From Poseidonibacter antarcticus (GTDB lineage: Bacteria; Campylobacterota; Campylobacteria; Campylobacterales; Arcobacteraceae), in the NCBI RefSeq assembly GCF_003667345.1, contig NZ_RCWF01000004.1:148194-212193 (forward strand): a stretch of DNA of 64,000 bases, written 5' to 3'. Numbering within the stretch: position 1 is the stretch's first letter; every line of letters starts with the position of its first letter. Shown here one piece after another: positions 34,647 through 45,138 of this stretch. Made by a program: the position numbers and the translations under genes. Under the pieces are notes generated by a model that was not told the DNA's origin, searched no databases, and saw only the letters and a list, made by a program, of their open reading frames with translations.

Positions 34647-36964
34647 TTATTACAAGAACTTGGATAGAAGAATTTATTGATATTAAAGATATCTCAACTG
34701 ATGATATTTGCAAAACATTAAACTCAATTGGACTAGAAGTAGATAGTTTAGAACAAATTTCAATTGCACCAAAAGTAGTTGTTGGAAAAGTTTTAGAAAA
34801 AGTTAAACATCCAGATGCTGATAAATTAAATATTTGTCAAGTTGATATTGGTACTGAAATAGTACAAATTGTTTGTGGTGCAAAAAATGTAGATGCAGGA
34901 CAATTTGTACCAGTTGCAACTGTTGGATGTAGATTATCTGCTGATTTTAAAATCAAAAAAGCAAAACTTAGAGGTGTTGATTCAATCGGAATGATTTGTT
35001 CGTCAACTGAACTAGGTTTAGCAAAACTTAATGATGGTATTTTAGAATTAGATGACTCAATTGGTGAATTAGTACTTGGTCGAGAGTTAAGTGAATATAA
35101 ACTTTTAAATGATGATATTATTGAAATAGAATTAACAGCAAATAGAGGTGATTGTTTAAGTATAAATGGAGTTGCTAGAGAACTTAGTGCTTATTATAAT
35201 ATTCCAATGTATTCTTTTGAAAATAAAATTACTTATAATGAACTTGGAATTGGACAAATTTTAGAAATACAAGCTAAAAATATTGATTCATCTTTAACTT
35301 TTAAAGCAATAGATTTAAAAACTTATAAATTAGATTTAATATCAAAATTAAGAACTGCAATAATTGGGAAATATGAAGAGAATAATGATCTTCAAAACTC
35401 ATTAACTTATGCAACACATTGTACTGGAGTTTTATTAAATGCTTACTCTAAAAATCAAGCTAAAGAAGATAATACTTTAAGTCTTTTTGAAATTAAAAAA
35501 GATGAAAATGGTTTTGATACTGTTTATGGAAAAGAACAATTAAGTACTATTTGTATTGATCATAAAAAAGTAGATTTAAATGATACAACATTTATTGTTG
35601 AAGCATCATATATAAATCCAGAAAAACTTTGTATGCAAGTATTTGAAACAAAAATATCAACAGGTGATGTTTATTATAAATCATCTCGTGGTTCAGAACC
35701 TGATATTCATTATGGAATTGATTATCTAACAACTTTCCTTTCAACACATGGAGCTTCAATATATAAAGGAAATGAATCATTTATTGAAGATAGTCAAAAA
35801 GCAACATTGGATATTACTATGAATAAAGTAAATTCAATAATTGGTCAAGAAATACCAGAATTAGAAGTTGAAAGAATATTAAGTTCACTAGGTTTTGAAG
35901 TAAAAAATGGTTTAAATGATATATTAAACGTTAAAATTCCATTTTTTAGACATGATATAAAAAATATTGCAGATGTAACTGAAGAGATTGTAAGAATTGT
36001 TGGTATTGATAATATTAAAGCAAAACCTTTAGCAATTGATGAAGTAAATAGAATTAACCATACAACAAATGATTTAGTTAAAAAGAATAAATTAAGACTT
36101 AAAGCTTGTGAAAATGGATTTAATGAAACATTAACTTATGTATTTGCATCTAGAGAAAATTTAGAAAAATATTCTTTTCCTGTTGTAAAAGAAGAACTAG
36201 ATATATTAAATCCAATTGTAAAAGAATTAAATACGTATAGAACTACTATGCTTTTAAATTTACTTGAAGCTTGTGCTAGTAACTATAAAATTGGTGCAAA
36301 ATCTACTTCATTCTTTGAAATTGGAACAATATTTGATGTTAATAGAAATGAATCTAAAGCAATTTCTTTTATTCAAACAGGTGCAGGTGAATTAGAAGAT
36401 GTAAAAAATGCTGGTAAACCTCAAAATATTGACTTATTCAAATTTGCAAAGAAAATTTTAAATACAATTGGGAAATTTGATTTAGAGCCAATGACAAAAA
36501 TTGAAAATGATTTTATTCATCCATATCAAAATGCAAATGTAATTGTTGATGGAGAAATTATTGGATTTATTTCTAAAGTACATCCAAGTGTATGTGAAGA
36601 TTATGATTTATCAGATACATTTGTTGCACAAATTGATTTTGATTTAATTAAAAATGATTTAGTTAAAACATCAGGTTATTCAAAATTCCAAGCATCAAAA
36701 AAAGATTTAAGCATAATTGCACCAAAAACATTAGCTTATAAAGAAATCAAAGATGTAATCAATTCTTTAAATGATACAAATATTAAACAATATAATTTAA
36801 TTGATATTTATAATGATGAAAATTTAGGTGAACATGAAAGTTTAACAATTAGATTTGTTTTACAAAATGATGAAAAAACAATGGAAGAAGAAGATATAAC
36901 TAATTCTATGAATAATATTTTACAAGCTCTAGAAACAAAACTTTCAATTGGTTTAAGACAATAA
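34643..36964 (+). CDS. pheT: Phenylalanyl-tRNA synthetase beta subunit
   Basis: Structural and editing subunit of PheRS. 773 residues with the N-terminal tRNA-binding domain ([18 protein letters not shown] near residues 53-70), the B3/B4 editing region, B5 ([20 protein letters not shown] near 392-411) and the C-terminal anticodon-binding FDX-ACB domain. Length is normal. aroA follows 30 bases later. Confidence 0.97.
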   Translation: MIITRTWIEEFIDIKDISTDDICKTLNSIGLEVDSLEQISIAPKVVVGKVLEKVKHPDADKLNICQVDIGTEIVQIVCGAKNVDAGQFVPVATVGCRLSADFKIKKAKLRGVDSIGMICSSTELGLAKLNDGILELDDSIGELVLGRELSEYKLLNDDIIEIELTANRGDCLSINGVARELSAYYNIPMYSFENKITYNELGIGQILEIQAKNIDSSLTFKAIDLKTYKLDLISKLRTAIIGKYEENNDLQNSLTYATHCTGVLLNAYSKNQAKEDNTLSLFEIKKDENGFDTVYGKEQLSTICIDHKKVDLNDTTFIVEASYINPEKLCMQVFETKISTGDVYYKSSRGSEPDIHYGIDYLTTFLSTHGASIYKGNESFIEDSQKATLDITMNKVNSIIGQEIPELEVERILSSLGFEVKNGLNDILNVKIPFFRHDIKNIADVTEEIVRIVGIDNIKAKPLAIDEVNRINHTTNDLVKKNKLRLKACENGFNETLTYVFASRENLEKYSFPVVKEELDILNPIVKELNTYRTTMLLNLLEACASNYKIGAKSTSFFEIGTIFDVNRNESKAISFIQTGAGELEDVKNAGKPQNIDLFKFAKKILNTIGKFDLEPMTKIENDFIHPYQNANVIVDGEIIGFISKVHPSVCEDYDLSDTFVAQIDFDLIKNDLVKTSGYSKFQASKKDLSIIAPKTLAYKEIKDVINSLNDTNIKQYNLIDIYNDENLGEHESLTIRFVLQNDEKTMEEEDITNSMNNILQALETKLSIGLRQ

Positions 36965-36994
36965 AAATATAAGATAATTAAAAAAAGGCAAAAA

Positions 36995-38272
36995 GTGGAA
37001 AAATTTAGTATAAAAAAACTAGACAAGGCATTTGATATTGAGATTGACTCAATTGCAAGTGATAAATCAATATCTCATAGATGTGCAATGTTTTCACTTT
37101 TTTCTGATAAAACATCTTATATCAAGAATTATTTAACAGCTGAAGATACATTAAATACACTTAGTATTGTTGAGCAATTAGGTGCAAAAATTAAAAGAAA
37201 TGGGTCTAGTGTTGAAATAACTCCAACTTCAAAATTAACTGAACCAAAAGATGTTTTAGATTGTGGAAATTCTGGAACTGCAATGAGATTATTTTGTGGT
37301 CTTCTAGCATCAGTAGATGGAGCTTTTACCTTAGTTGGTGATAAGTATTTAATGAATAGACCAATGAGTAGAGTTGCAAATCCTCTAAGAAGTATTGGTG
37401 CTTTAATTGATGGTAGAGAAAATGGCAATAAAGCCCCATTATTTATAAGAGGAGTGAAAGAATTAACTCCTTTTTCTTATCATTCACCAGTTGATTCAGC
37501 TCAAGTAAAATCAGCAATGATACTAGCAGCCTTAAGAGCAACAGGAATTTGTAAATATAAAGAAAATGAATTAACAAGAGACCATACTGAACGAATGTTA
37601 AAAGGTATGGGTGCAAAACTTGTCAATGATAAAAATGGTTTTATAAACATACATCCATTAACAGGTACATTAAAACCTTTAAATATTACAGTACCAACTG
37701 ATCCCTCATCTGCTTTTTTCTTTGCTCTTGCAGCTGCTATTACAAAAGATTCACGCGTTTTAATCAAAAATGTAACTCTAAACCCAACAAGAATCGAAGC
37801 ATATCATGTTTTAAAAAGAATGGGAGTAATAGTAAACTTTATTGAAAAAGAAAATGTTTATGAACCAATAGGTGATATAGAAGTTATTAACAATGAATTA
37901 AATGCTGTTAATGTAAGTGAAAACATTTCATGGTTAATTGATGAACTTCCTGCTCTTTCTATTGCTATGAGTTTAGCAAAAGGTAAATCAACAGTATCAA
38001 ATGCAAAAGAATTAAGAGTAAAAGAATCAGATCGAATAACTGCAGTAGTAAGTAATTTAAAGCTTTGTGGTGTTGATTATAAAGAATATGAAGATGGTTA
38101 TGAAATTAATGGTGGTAAAATCCAAAAAGCAGTTATTAATTCATCAGGTGATCATAGAATTGCAATGAGTTTTGCAATTGCAGGATTAAATAGTGATATG
38201 GAAATTGAAGATACACAATGCATTGATACATCATTTCCAAACTTTAAAGAGATTTTAGACTCTTTATATTAA
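36995..38272 (+). CDS. aroA: 3-phosphoshikimate 1-carboxyvinyltransferase (EPSP synthase)
   Basis: Joins phosphoenolpyruvate to shikimate-3-phosphate in aromatic amino acid synthesis. 425 residues, GTG start. Signatures: [14 protein letters not shown] near residues 20-33, [19 protein letters not shown] near 88-106, and [13 protein letters not shown] near 343-355. Placement behind pheST links aromatic amino acid synthesis with Phe charging. Confidence 0.96.
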   Translation: MEKFSIKKLDKAFDIEIDSIASDKSISHRCAMFSLFSDKTSYIKNYLTAEDTLNTLSIVEQLGAKIKRNGSSVEITPTSKLTEPKDVLDCGNSGTAMRLFCGLLASVDGAFTLVGDKYLMNRPMSRVANPLRSIGALIDGRENGNKAPLFIRGVKELTPFSYHSPVDSAQVKSAMILAALRATGICKYKENELTRDHTERMLKGMGAKLVNDKNGFINIHPLTGTLKPLNITVPTDPSSAFFFALAAAITKDSRVLIKNVTLNPTRIEAYHVLKRMGVIVNFIEKENVYEPIGDIEVINNELNAVNVSENISWLIDELPALSIAMSLAKGKSTVSNAKELRVKESDRITAVVSNLKLCGVDYKEYEDGYEINGGKIQKAVINSSGDHRIAMSFAIAGLNSDMEIEDTQCIDTSFPNFKEILDSLY

Positions 38273-38352
38273 GAACAACTCGTTGTTTCTTTAGGATTTA
38301 CTTCTTTTGTTGGAATTTATTTTCATTGTAAAAAGAAGTTATTAAATACAAA

Positions 38353-38378
38353 GTCCCTTAGAAATTGGGACAATTTTT
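38353..38378 (+). terminator. Hairpin just ahead of ispH
   Basis: GTCCC-N9-GGGAC stem followed by AATTTTT, ending one base before the ispH ribosome binding site AAGGAT. It may end aroA transcription or control ispH. The stem has only 5 bp, so the call is weak. A second weak hairpin (AACAA-CTCG-TTGTT) lies right behind the aroA stop at 38274-38287. Confidence 0.35.
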
Positions 38379-38389
38379 AAGGATAAAGA

Positions 38390-39223
38390 ATGAAAGTTAA
38401 ATTAGCTTCAAATTACGGATTCTGTTTTGGTGTTAAAAGGGCAATTAAAATTGCTGAATCATATGAAAACTCATCAACAATGGGTCCATTAATACATAAT
38501 CAAGATGAAATAAATAGATTAAGAAATGATTTCAATGTTGGGCTTTATGAAAATTTAGAAGATATAAAAGACAACGATACTGTAATAATTAGAACACATG
38601 GTATTCCAAAAAATGATTTAAAAAACTTAAGAAAACAAAATGTGAAAGTAATAAATGCAACTTGTCCTTTTGTAACAACACCACAACAAATAGTTAAAAA
38701 AATGTCAAAAGAAGAGTATTCTATTCTTATATTTGGTGATGCAGATCATCCTGAAGTTAAAGGTGTTCAATCTTATGGAGAAGACCAAGAGGATGTTCAT
38801 ATTGTATTAGAACCATCTGATCTAGAAAACATAGAATTCAAATATTCAAAAATTGCAACAGTTGCACAAACAACTAAAAAGAAAGAAAAATATTTAGAAA
38901 TTGTAAACTCATTAATATTAAAAAAGAAAGAAGTTAGAGTTTTTAATACCATTTGTGATGCAACTTTTGAGAACCAAGATGCAGCAAGAGAACTATCAAA
39001 TCAAGTTGATGTAATGGTAGTAATTGGTGGAAAAAATTCTTCAAATACAAAACAATTACATTCTATCTGTAAAGAGAATTGTGAAGATTCATACTTAATT
39101 GAAAATGAAGAAGAGATCAATAAAGAATGGTTTACAAATAAAAAATTATGTGGTATAACTGCGGGTGCCTCGACTCCAGATTGGATTATTCAACAGGTAG
39201 TTAACACTATAGAAAAAGTATGA
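38390..39223 (+). CDS. ispH: 4-hydroxy-3-methylbut-2-enyl diphosphate reductase (LytB)
   Basis: Last enzyme of the MEP isoprenoid pathway, with a 4Fe-4S cluster. 277 residues with cluster cysteines in NYGFCFGVKRAI (C12), NATCPFV near residue 93 and NTICDATFENQ near 190; substrate-binding IRTHG and GGKNSSNTKQL near 204-214 and AGASTPDWI near 263. Followed by rpsA, the usual neighbour in this phylum. Confidence 0.97.
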   Translation: MKVKLASNYGFCFGVKRAIKIAESYENSSTMGPLIHNQDEINRLRNDFNVGLYENLEDIKDNDTVIIRTHGIPKNDLKNLRKQNVKVINATCPFVTTPQQIVKKMSKEEYSILIFGDADHPEVKGVQSYGEDQEDVHIVLEPSDLENIEFKYSKIATVAQTTKKKEKYLEIVNSLILKKKEVRVFNTICDATFENQDAARELSNQVDVMVVIGGKNSSNTKQLHSICKENCEDSYLIENEEEINKEWFTNKKLCGITAGASTPDWIIQQVVNTIEKV

Positions 39224-39246
39224 TTAAATAATTTAAGTATTCTTTT

Positions 39247-39254
39247 TGTATAAT
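39247..39254 (+). promoter_or_regulatory. rpsA: Predicted extended -10 promoter of rpsA
   Basis: TGTATAAT (extended -10) 38 bases ahead of the rpsA ATG. An extended -10 box fits the strong expression expected for ribosomal protein S1. Confidence 0.5.
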
Positions 39255-39291
39255 CGTGAACTAAATAAAACGGATAATATGAAGGAATAAA

Positions 39292-40944
39292 ATGGGTATC
39301 GATGATATTGATTTAGGCGAAGATTTTAATTTTGAGCAAATGCTTAACGAATCTTTTGAGAACGCTGAGAACAACTCTGTAGTAGATGGTGTAATTGTAG
39401 AAATTTCTGGTGACAGAGTTTTAGTTGACGTTGGTCAAAAAGTTGAAGGTCAGATTTATATATCTGAAATCACAACTAATGGTGAAGTAAAATTCAAAGA
39501 GGGTGATACAATCCCTGTAATGTTAATGGGAAGTAGAGGGGAAAGACCTAATATTTCACATAAAAAAGTTCTTCAAAAAGAAAAATTTGACGCATTTGTT
39601 AAATTACATGGTGAAGATATTGAAAATGTAACAATTGAAGGTAAAATCATTTCTGTTAAACCAAGAGGTGGATTTATAATTGAAGATGAAGATGGTTGTG
39701 AATATTTCATGCCTATGGCTCAATCTTACTTAAAAGCAATTGGTGCTGTTGGTAAAAAAGTTAAAGCTAAAGTTTTAAAAGTAAACGAAGCACAAAATTC
39801 AATTATAGTTTCTAGAAAGAAATTAATTGAAGAAGGTAAAGCTCTTAAAGATTCTAGAGTTGCTGCTATCTTAGAAAAAAATGAACCAGTTAATGGTATC
39901 ATTAAAAAAATCACTTCTTATGGAATGTTTGTAGATTTAGATGGAATTGACGGTTTAGTTAATTACAATGAAATATCTTACAAAGGTCCTGTAAATCCTG
40001 CTAACTATTACAATGAAGGTGACGAAGTTACTGTAGTTGTATTATCATATGATAAAGCAAAACAACATTTATCATTATCAATTAAAGCTGCGCTTTCTAA
40101 CCCTTGGGAAGAAATTAAAGATGAATTAGATGTAGGTGATACAATTACTGTTACTGTTTCTAACTTTGAATCTTACGGTGCGTTTGTTGATTTAGGAAAT
40201 GATATAGAAGGTTTATTACATATTTCTGAAATTTCATGGAATAAAAATGTAAAAAATCCAAAAGAATTATTAACTTTAAATGAAGAAATTAATGTTGAAG
40301 TAATTGAATTAAATGTTGATGCAAAAAGATTAAGAGTATCTTTAAAAAATTTACAAGAAAAACCTTTCGCAAAATTCACAAAAGAACATAAAGTAGGTGA
40401 AATAATCACTGGTAAAATAGCTACATTAACTGACTTTGGTGCATTTGTTACTATTGGTGATGTTGATGGATTATTACATAATGAAGAAGCTTCATGGGAA
40501 ACTAATGCAAAATGTAAAGCCTTATTCAAAAAAGGTGATGAAGTAGAAGTTAAAATTATCAAAATTGATAGAGAAAAAGAAAATATTTCATTATCAGTAA
40601 AAGAAATTGCTGATTCTCCTGCTAAAAAATTCCAAGAAACTCATAAAGTTGGTGATATAGTTAAAGGAATTGTTAAAGATGCAAAAGATTTCGGTGTATT
40701 TATTAAATTAGAAGATAATTTAGATGGATTAATCAGAAATGAAGATGTTGAACCATTAGTAATTGAAGAAATTAAAAGTGGCGATGAAATTGAAGCTGTA
40801 ATTGTAAATATTGATACTAAAAGAAATAGAGTTAGATTATCAGTTAAAAGATTAGAGCAACAACAAGAAAGAGAAGTTCTTAAAGCAGTTAATGACACTT
40901 CATCTATGACTTTAGGCGATTTATTAAAAGATCAAATTAAATAA
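39292..40944 (+). CDS. rpsA: 30S ribosomal protein S1
   Basis: RNA-binding ribosomal protein that brings mRNA to the 30S subunit. 550 residues built of six S1 repeats, visible from recurring VDGVIVEISGDRVLVDVGQK-type strands: about residues 28-95, 112-178, 193-265, 278-350, 365-437 and 450-525. AAGGA precedes the ATG. serA follows 18 bases behind it. Confidence 0.96.
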   Translation: MGIDDIDLGEDFNFEQMLNESFENAENNSVVDGVIVEISGDRVLVDVGQKVEGQIYISEITTNGEVKFKEGDTIPVMLMGSRGERPNISHKKVLQKEKFDAFVKLHGEDIENVTIEGKIISVKPRGGFIIEDEDGCEYFMPMAQSYLKAIGAVGKKVKAKVLKVNEAQNSIIVSRKKLIEEGKALKDSRVAAILEKNEPVNGIIKKITSYGMFVDLDGIDGLVNYNEISYKGPVNPANYYNEGDEVTVVVLSYDKAKQHLSLSIKAALSNPWEEIKDELDVGDTITVTVSNFESYGAFVDLGNDIEGLLHISEISWNKNVKNPKELLTLNEEINVEVIELNVDAKRLRVSLKNLQEKPFAKFTKEHKVGEIITGKIATLTDFGAFVTIGDVDGLLHNEEASWETNAKCKALFKKGDEVEVKIIKIDREKENISLSVKEIADSPAKKFQETHKVGDIVKGIVKDAKDFGVFIKLEDNLDGLIRNEDVEPLVIEEIKSGDEIEAVIVNIDTKRNRVRLSVKRLEQQQEREVLKAVNDTSSMTLGDLLKDQIK

Positions 40945-40962
40945 TATATAGGATTAGTTTAA

Positions 40963-42549
40963 ATGAATAAATACACAATCGTAGTTTGTGACCATATACA
41001 TGAAGACGGATTAAATATTTTAAAAAATACTGAAGATGTTAATTATGTATATGCAGCAGATATTGATAAAAATGAACTTTTAAATGTAATTAAAGATGCA
41101 GATGTAGCAATTACTAGATCATCAACTACTGTTGATGAAAAGTTTTTAAATGCAGCTGTTAATCTAAAAGCGATTATTAGAGCTGGTGTTGGATATGATA
41201 ATGTTGATATGGAAGGTTGTAGCAAAAGAGGAATCATTGCTATGAACGTTCCAACAGCGAATACAATCGCAGCAGTTGAATTAACAATGGCCCATATGTT
41301 ATCTTGTATGAGAAAGTTTCCGTATGCACACAATCAACTTAAAAATGAAAGAATTTGGAAAAGAGAAGATTGGTATGGAAATGAACTTTTTGGTAAAAAA
41401 TTAGGTGTTATTGGTTTTGGTAACATTGGACATAGAGTTGCATTAAGAGCTAAATCATTTGAAATGGATGTAGTAACATACGATCCATATATTCCTTCAA
41501 CAAAAGCAACTGATTTAGATGTTAAATATACAACAAATTTTCAAGATATTTTAGATTGTGATATTATCACAATTCATACTCCAAAAAATCAAGAAACTAT
41601 AAATATAATTGGTGAAGAAGAAATTGCTAAAATGAAAGATGGCGTAATTTTAATTAATTGTGCTAGAGGTGGATTATATAATGAAGAAGCATTAGTTAAT
41701 AACCTTAAATCTGGAAAAATCGCAATGGCTGGAATTGATGTATTTATTAAAGAACCAGCAATAAATCACCCATTATTAGATTTACAAAATGTTACTGTAA
41801 CTGCACACTTAGGTGCTAATACAAAAGAATCTCAAAAACAAATTGCTATTCAAGCTGCTCAAAATGCAATTGAATCTGCAAGAGGAAGTGCATATCCAAA
41901 TGCATTAAATTTACCAATAGATGAAAGTAAAATTCCATCATTTGTAAAACCATATATTGAGTTAACTCAAAAAATGGCTTTTCTTTGTGCTCAAATTGAT
42001 AAATCTGCAATTAGATCTATTACAGTATCAGCACAAGGTGAAATTTCTGAATATTTAGATTCTTTAAACACTTTTGCAACAGTTGGAGCACTTAAAATTT
42101 CATCAGGTGATGAAGTTAATTATGTTAATGCAAAATTCTGGGCAGAAGACAAAGGTATTAAAATTGATTCTGCTGAAATATCAAATAATACAAGTGGTTA
42201 TAGTAATAAAGTAACAGTAAAACTTACAACTGAAAAAGGTACAATTGCAATTTCTGGAACAGTTTTTGATGAAAATGTTCAAAGAATTGTAGGTATTAAT
42301 AACTTTGTATTTGATATTGAGCCTAAAGGGAAAATGGTTATTATGAGAAATAATGATATTCCTGGTGTTATTGGAGAAGTTGGAAAACTTCTTGGTGATA
42401 AAAATATAAATATTGCAGACTTTAGATTATCAAGAGGGAAAGACGGTGCTTTAGCTGTTATTCTTGTTGATGAAAAAGTTTGCACAGAAACATTAAAAGA
42501 ACTTAACAGTTTAGAAGCAGCAATATCTGTTTCATACGCTGAAATTTAA
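40963..42549 (+). CDS. serA: D-3-phosphoglycerate dehydrogenase
   Basis: First step of serine synthesis, oxidising 3-phosphoglycerate with NAD. 528 residues: catalytic D-isomer dehydrogenase domain with LGVIGFGNIGHRVA near residues 147-160, INCARGG near 227 and HLGANTKES near 284, then an intervening ASB-like domain and a C-terminal ACT domain (MVIMRNNDIPGVIGEVG near 452) for serine control. This is the long, type I form. Confidence 0.96.
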   Translation: MNKYTIVVCDHIHEDGLNILKNTEDVNYVYAADIDKNELLNVIKDADVAITRSSTTVDEKFLNAAVNLKAIIRAGVGYDNVDMEGCSKRGIIAMNVPTANTIAAVELTMAHMLSCMRKFPYAHNQLKNERIWKREDWYGNELFGKKLGVIGFGNIGHRVALRAKSFEMDVVTYDPYIPSTKATDLDVKYTTNFQDILDCDIITIHTPKNQETINIIGEEEIAKMKDGVILINCARGGLYNEEALVNNLKSGKIAMAGIDVFIKEPAINHPLLDLQNVTVTAHLGANTKESQKQIAIQAAQNAIESARGSAYPNALNLPIDESKIPSFVKPYIELTQKMAFLCAQIDKSAIRSITVSAQGEISEYLDSLNTFATVGALKISSGDEVNYVNAKFWAEDKGIKIDSAEISNNTSGYSNKVTVKLTTEKGTIAISGTVFDENVQRIVGINNFVFDIEPKGKMVIMRNNDIPGVIGEVGKLLGDKNINIADFRLSRGKDGALAVILVDEKVCTETLKELNSLEAAISVSYAEI

Positions 42550-42558
42550 GGAGAGCTT

Positions 42559-43119
42559 ATGGCTTTAGGAATGAGTGATTTAAAAAAAGGTTTAAAAATT
42601 GAAGTGGATGGTATTCCATATAAGATTACAGACTATGCACATGTTAAACCTGGAAAAGGTGCTGCATTCGTAAGATGTAAGATTAAAAACTTTTTAAATG
42701 CAAAAACAATTGAAAAAACATTTCATGCAGGTGATAAATTTGAAACTCCAGATTTAGAACAAAAAACTATGCAGTTTTTATATGATGATGGTGAGATGTT
42801 ACAATTTATGGACACAAATACATATGAACAAATTGGTTTAACTTACGAACAAGTTGGTGATGCTGAAAAATGGATTATTGATGGAATGAATGTTGATATG
42901 ATGTTCTTCAAAGGTGAAGCAATTACTGTTGAGCCTCCTGCAACTGTAGAGATGACAATTGTAGAAACTCCACCTAATTTTAAAGGTGATTCACAAGGTG
43001 GTAAAAAACCAGCAACTTTAGAATGTGGTGCTATTGTTCAAATACCTTTTCACTTAGTAGAGGGTGACATTATTAAATGTGATACTAAAACTGGTGAATA
43101 TATTGAGAAAGTAAAATAA
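42559..43119 (+). CDS. efp: Elongation factor P
   Basis: Relieves ribosome stalling at polyproline stretches. 186 residues in three beta domains; the modification loop reads [10 protein letters not shown] with the lysine at about position 35, the residue lysylated in organisms with EpmA. C-terminal [20 protein letters not shown] is typical. Behind serA with GGAGAG ahead of the ATG. A terminator follows. Confidence 0.96.
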   Translation: MALGMSDLKKGLKIEVDGIPYKITDYAHVKPGKGAAFVRCKIKNFLNAKTIEKTFHAGDKFETPDLEQKTMQFLYDDGEMLQFMDTNTYEQIGLTYEQVGDAEKWIIDGMNVDMMFFKGEAITVEPPATVEMTIVETPPNFKGDSQGGKKPATLECGAIVQIPFHLVEGDIIKCDTKTGEYIEKVK

Positions 43120-43126
43120 AAAGAAT

Positions 43127-43165
43127 AAGCTTTATCGTAGAAATACTGCGATATAGCTTTATTTT
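43127..43165 (+). terminator. Terminator behind efp
   Basis: A 13-bp stem (AAGCT-TATCGTAG / CTGCGATA-AGCTT, one T-T mismatch) with an AAATA loop, then TTATTTTC. Confidence 0.8.
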
Positions 43166-43167
43166 CT

Positions 43168-43248
43168 TCAGTCACTTACATTTGTAAGCTCCCTCATCAA
43201 ATAAAACTCTATCTTGATTTCAACAATAAATCTTAACCTTTTAGCACT
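43168..43248 (-). repeat. Degenerate intergenic element with small peptide frame
   Basis: Behind the efp terminator lies a stretch unlike the usual AT-rich spacer. On the minus strand it holds a 25-codon open frame (ending VEIKIEFYLMRELTNVSD) from a stop codon to TGA, with an inverted repeat CTTACA-TT-TGTAAG. It looks like a remnant of a dispersed element or of a gene end, because the coding-like text has no start codon or ribosome binding site of its own. I cannot check for other copies. Confidence 0.3.
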
Positions 43249-43258
43249 TTAAGTAACC

Positions 43259-44269
43259 CTAATCTTTTCTTTTTAAAAAAACTAATTTTTCTTCACCAAT
43301 ATAATTTTCATGAACTATCTTAAAATCAATATCTAACTCATTTAAAGCATTAATACCTTTTCTAATTTTTGGACTTATTATTAGCACAATATAATCTAAT
43401 CTTTCTTTTAAAATATCTAATAAATTATATGTTCCTTCAACCATAATAAACTTGTAATCTAAAAGTTTAAATAAATCATCACTTATAATTACCTTACGAT
43501 TAGGAACATGGAATAAAGGTATTTTGTTATCAAATATTTTATTCTTACTATATATCATAATGTCAGGAGCATTTCCTGCTATATATCTAGCATCAAGAGT
43601 TGGTTTGTCACTTCGTACAGTATTTCCACCTATAAGCATTAAATCAACTTTATCTCTTAAGCTATGAACATATGCTTTTGAATGATTAGATGAGATAGAA
43701 CCATCAATACAACCATTTAATGTTTGAGCCATTTTGTAAAATATAAATGTTCCACTATTCCACTTTATAAATGGATATAAAAGCTCATAAGCTTCTTTTC
43801 TTAAACAACCTAACTCTAGCTCAATATTATTAGATAATATAGTCTCACAGCCTCCTGAAGCCACTTTATTTAAATCTTCATGAGCCACTATAACTTTTTT
43901 AGGTTTTAGTTCTTTTATTAAATTTGCACATGAAGGAGTTTTACCAATATGATTACATGGTTCTAAAGTTACATATATAGTACAATCATTAAAAAAACCA
44001 TTGTGATTTTTTATTAAATACTCATGTATTTTAAAAGAATCAGAAATTGTTTTTAATAAATCATTAGGATAATATTTTAAAAATGCAGCTTTAAGTGCAT
44101 TAACTTCCGCATGAGGCATTCCTGATTCTTTATGAGCTTCAATTGATAATATTTCACCCTCACCTTTTGTAACTACACATCCAACTGCAGGATTAGGATA
44201 AGTAAGAAATTGATATTTCCAAGCTTCATCTATAGCTAATTTCATAAAAAATTCATTATTAATTTTCAT
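43259..44269 (-). CDS. ribD: Bifunctional riboflavin deaminase/reductase RibD
   Basis: Deaminates and reduces the first pyrimidine intermediate of riboflavin synthesis. 336 residues: deaminase domain with zinc motif HAEVNAL near residues 53-59 and PCNHIGKTPSC near 103-113, then a dihydrofolate-reductase-like domain (MLIGGNTVRSDKPTLDARYI near 212-231). It is separated from rimP by a strong terminator, so it has its own transcript. Confidence 0.94.
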   Translation of the reverse strand: MKINNEFFMKLAIDEAWKYQFLTYPNPAVGCVVTKGEGEILSIEAHKESGMPHAEVNALKAAFLKYYPNDLLKTISDSFKIHEYLIKNHNGFFNDCTIYVTLEPCNHIGKTPSCANLIKELKPKKVIVAHEDLNKVASGGCETILSNNIELELGCLRKEAYELLYPFIKWNSGTFIFYKMAQTLNGCIDGSISSNHSKAYVHSLRDKVDLMLIGGNTVRSDKPTLDARYIAGNAPDIMIYSKNKIFDNKIPLFHVPNRKVIISDDLFKLLDYKFIMVEGTYNLLDILKERLDYIVLIISPKIRKGINALNELDIDFKIVHENYIGEEKLVFLKRKD

Positions 44270-44300
44270 TTTTCTTCTTTATATCGTATTTTTTTGTAAA

Positions 44301-44333
44301 AAAAAAGGAAGTTGAATATCAACTTCCTTTTTT
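44301..44333. terminator. Bidirectional terminator behind rimP
   Basis: A 15-bp stem AAAAAAGGAAGTTGA / TCAACTTCCTTTTTT with an ATA loop. It ends the long nadA-rimP run before ribD. Confidence 0.9.
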
Positions 44334-44351
44334 TAATTTATTATTATTTTA

Positions 44352-44780
44352 TTACCATTTAAAATAAGTAGATGCAGATAAAATAGAACCATATTCTAAT
44401 TCTTCTTTACCAAATTCTGTTTCAATAGTAATTTTATTATTGTCAGCACTTAAAAGTTTACCTTTAAAAACATCTGTTGCGATATCTTTAACTTTAACAT
44501 TTTCACCAACTGAAGATATAAAATGATGCTTAGTTTTAAGTCGTCTTTCAATTCCAGGAGAACTAACTTCCAATTTATATTTACCACCAAGTGGTTCATC
44601 TAAATCTAAAATAGGAGATATCATTCTTGAAACTTCTGCACATTTATCTAAATTAACACCATCTTTTGAAGTAATACTTACTCTATAAATATTATCATCA
44701 TGTTCTCTTGCAGTAGTAATATCATAAAGTTCAACACCTAAACTTTCAACTGCTAATTTTATCGATTCTTCTAAATTCAT
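44352..44780 (-). CDS. rimP: Ribosome maturation factor RimP
   Basis: Helps assemble the 30S subunit. 142 residues with the N-terminal alpha-beta domain ([19 protein letters not shown]) and the family motif [18 protein letters not shown] near residues 66-83. Overlaps rbfA by four bases. It lies last in the ylxR-infB-rbfA-rimP group, a reversed version of the common rimP-nusA-ylxR-infB-rbfA order; nusA is absent here. Confidence 0.94.
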   Translation of the reverse strand: MNLEESIKLAVESLGVELYDITTAREHDDNIYRVSITSKDGVNLDKCAEVSRMISPILDLDEPLGGKYKLEVSSPGIERRLKTKHHFISSVGENVKVKDIATDVFKGKLLSADNNKITIETEFGKEELEYGSILSASTYFKW

Positions 44781-45136
44781 TCTTTATCACTTTTTGATTT
44801 ATTAATTTGAGCGAATAATGCTTCAATATTTCTTGATTTTTCTAAAGAAGTATCATTAACAAACTTAAAATCTGGACATTTATACCAGCCTGTACTTGCT
44901 AGTATATGAGATTTCAATCTTCCATTTGCTTTATTTAATAAAGAAACAATTTGATTTATTTCTTTTTTCTCAAAATCTGAACCATCAAAATAAACTAATG
45001 CATCATATTTACCATTTTTACAGTTTACACCTGTAATTGCTAAAGAGTTAATTCGCCCATCAGATAAATCTGATAGAGCTTCTGGAATTAACTCCATTAA
45101 TAAAGATTCTGTTCTTTGTAAATTAACACTTTTCAT
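44777..45136 (-). CDS. rbfA: Ribosome-binding factor A
   Basis: Cold-shock-linked 30S maturation factor binding near the 5' end of 16S rRNA. 119 residues with the KH-like pattern ([16 protein letters not shown] at the start; [29 protein letters not shown] near residues 67-95, in which KCPDFKF stands where PxLxF is usual). Two bases behind infB and overlapping rimP. Confidence 0.93.
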   Translation of the reverse strand: MKSVNLQRTESLLMELIPEALSDLSDGRINSLAITGVNCKNGKYDALVYFDGSDFEKKEINQIVSLLNKANGRLKSHILASTGWYKCPDFKFVNDTSLEKSRNIEALFAQINKSKSDKE

Positions 45137-45138
45137 AA

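Noticed and set aside
40173..40562. 129-residue minus-strand frame inside rpsA
   Set aside because: Mirrors the S1 repeats on the opposite strand; composition is typical of an antisense shadow.
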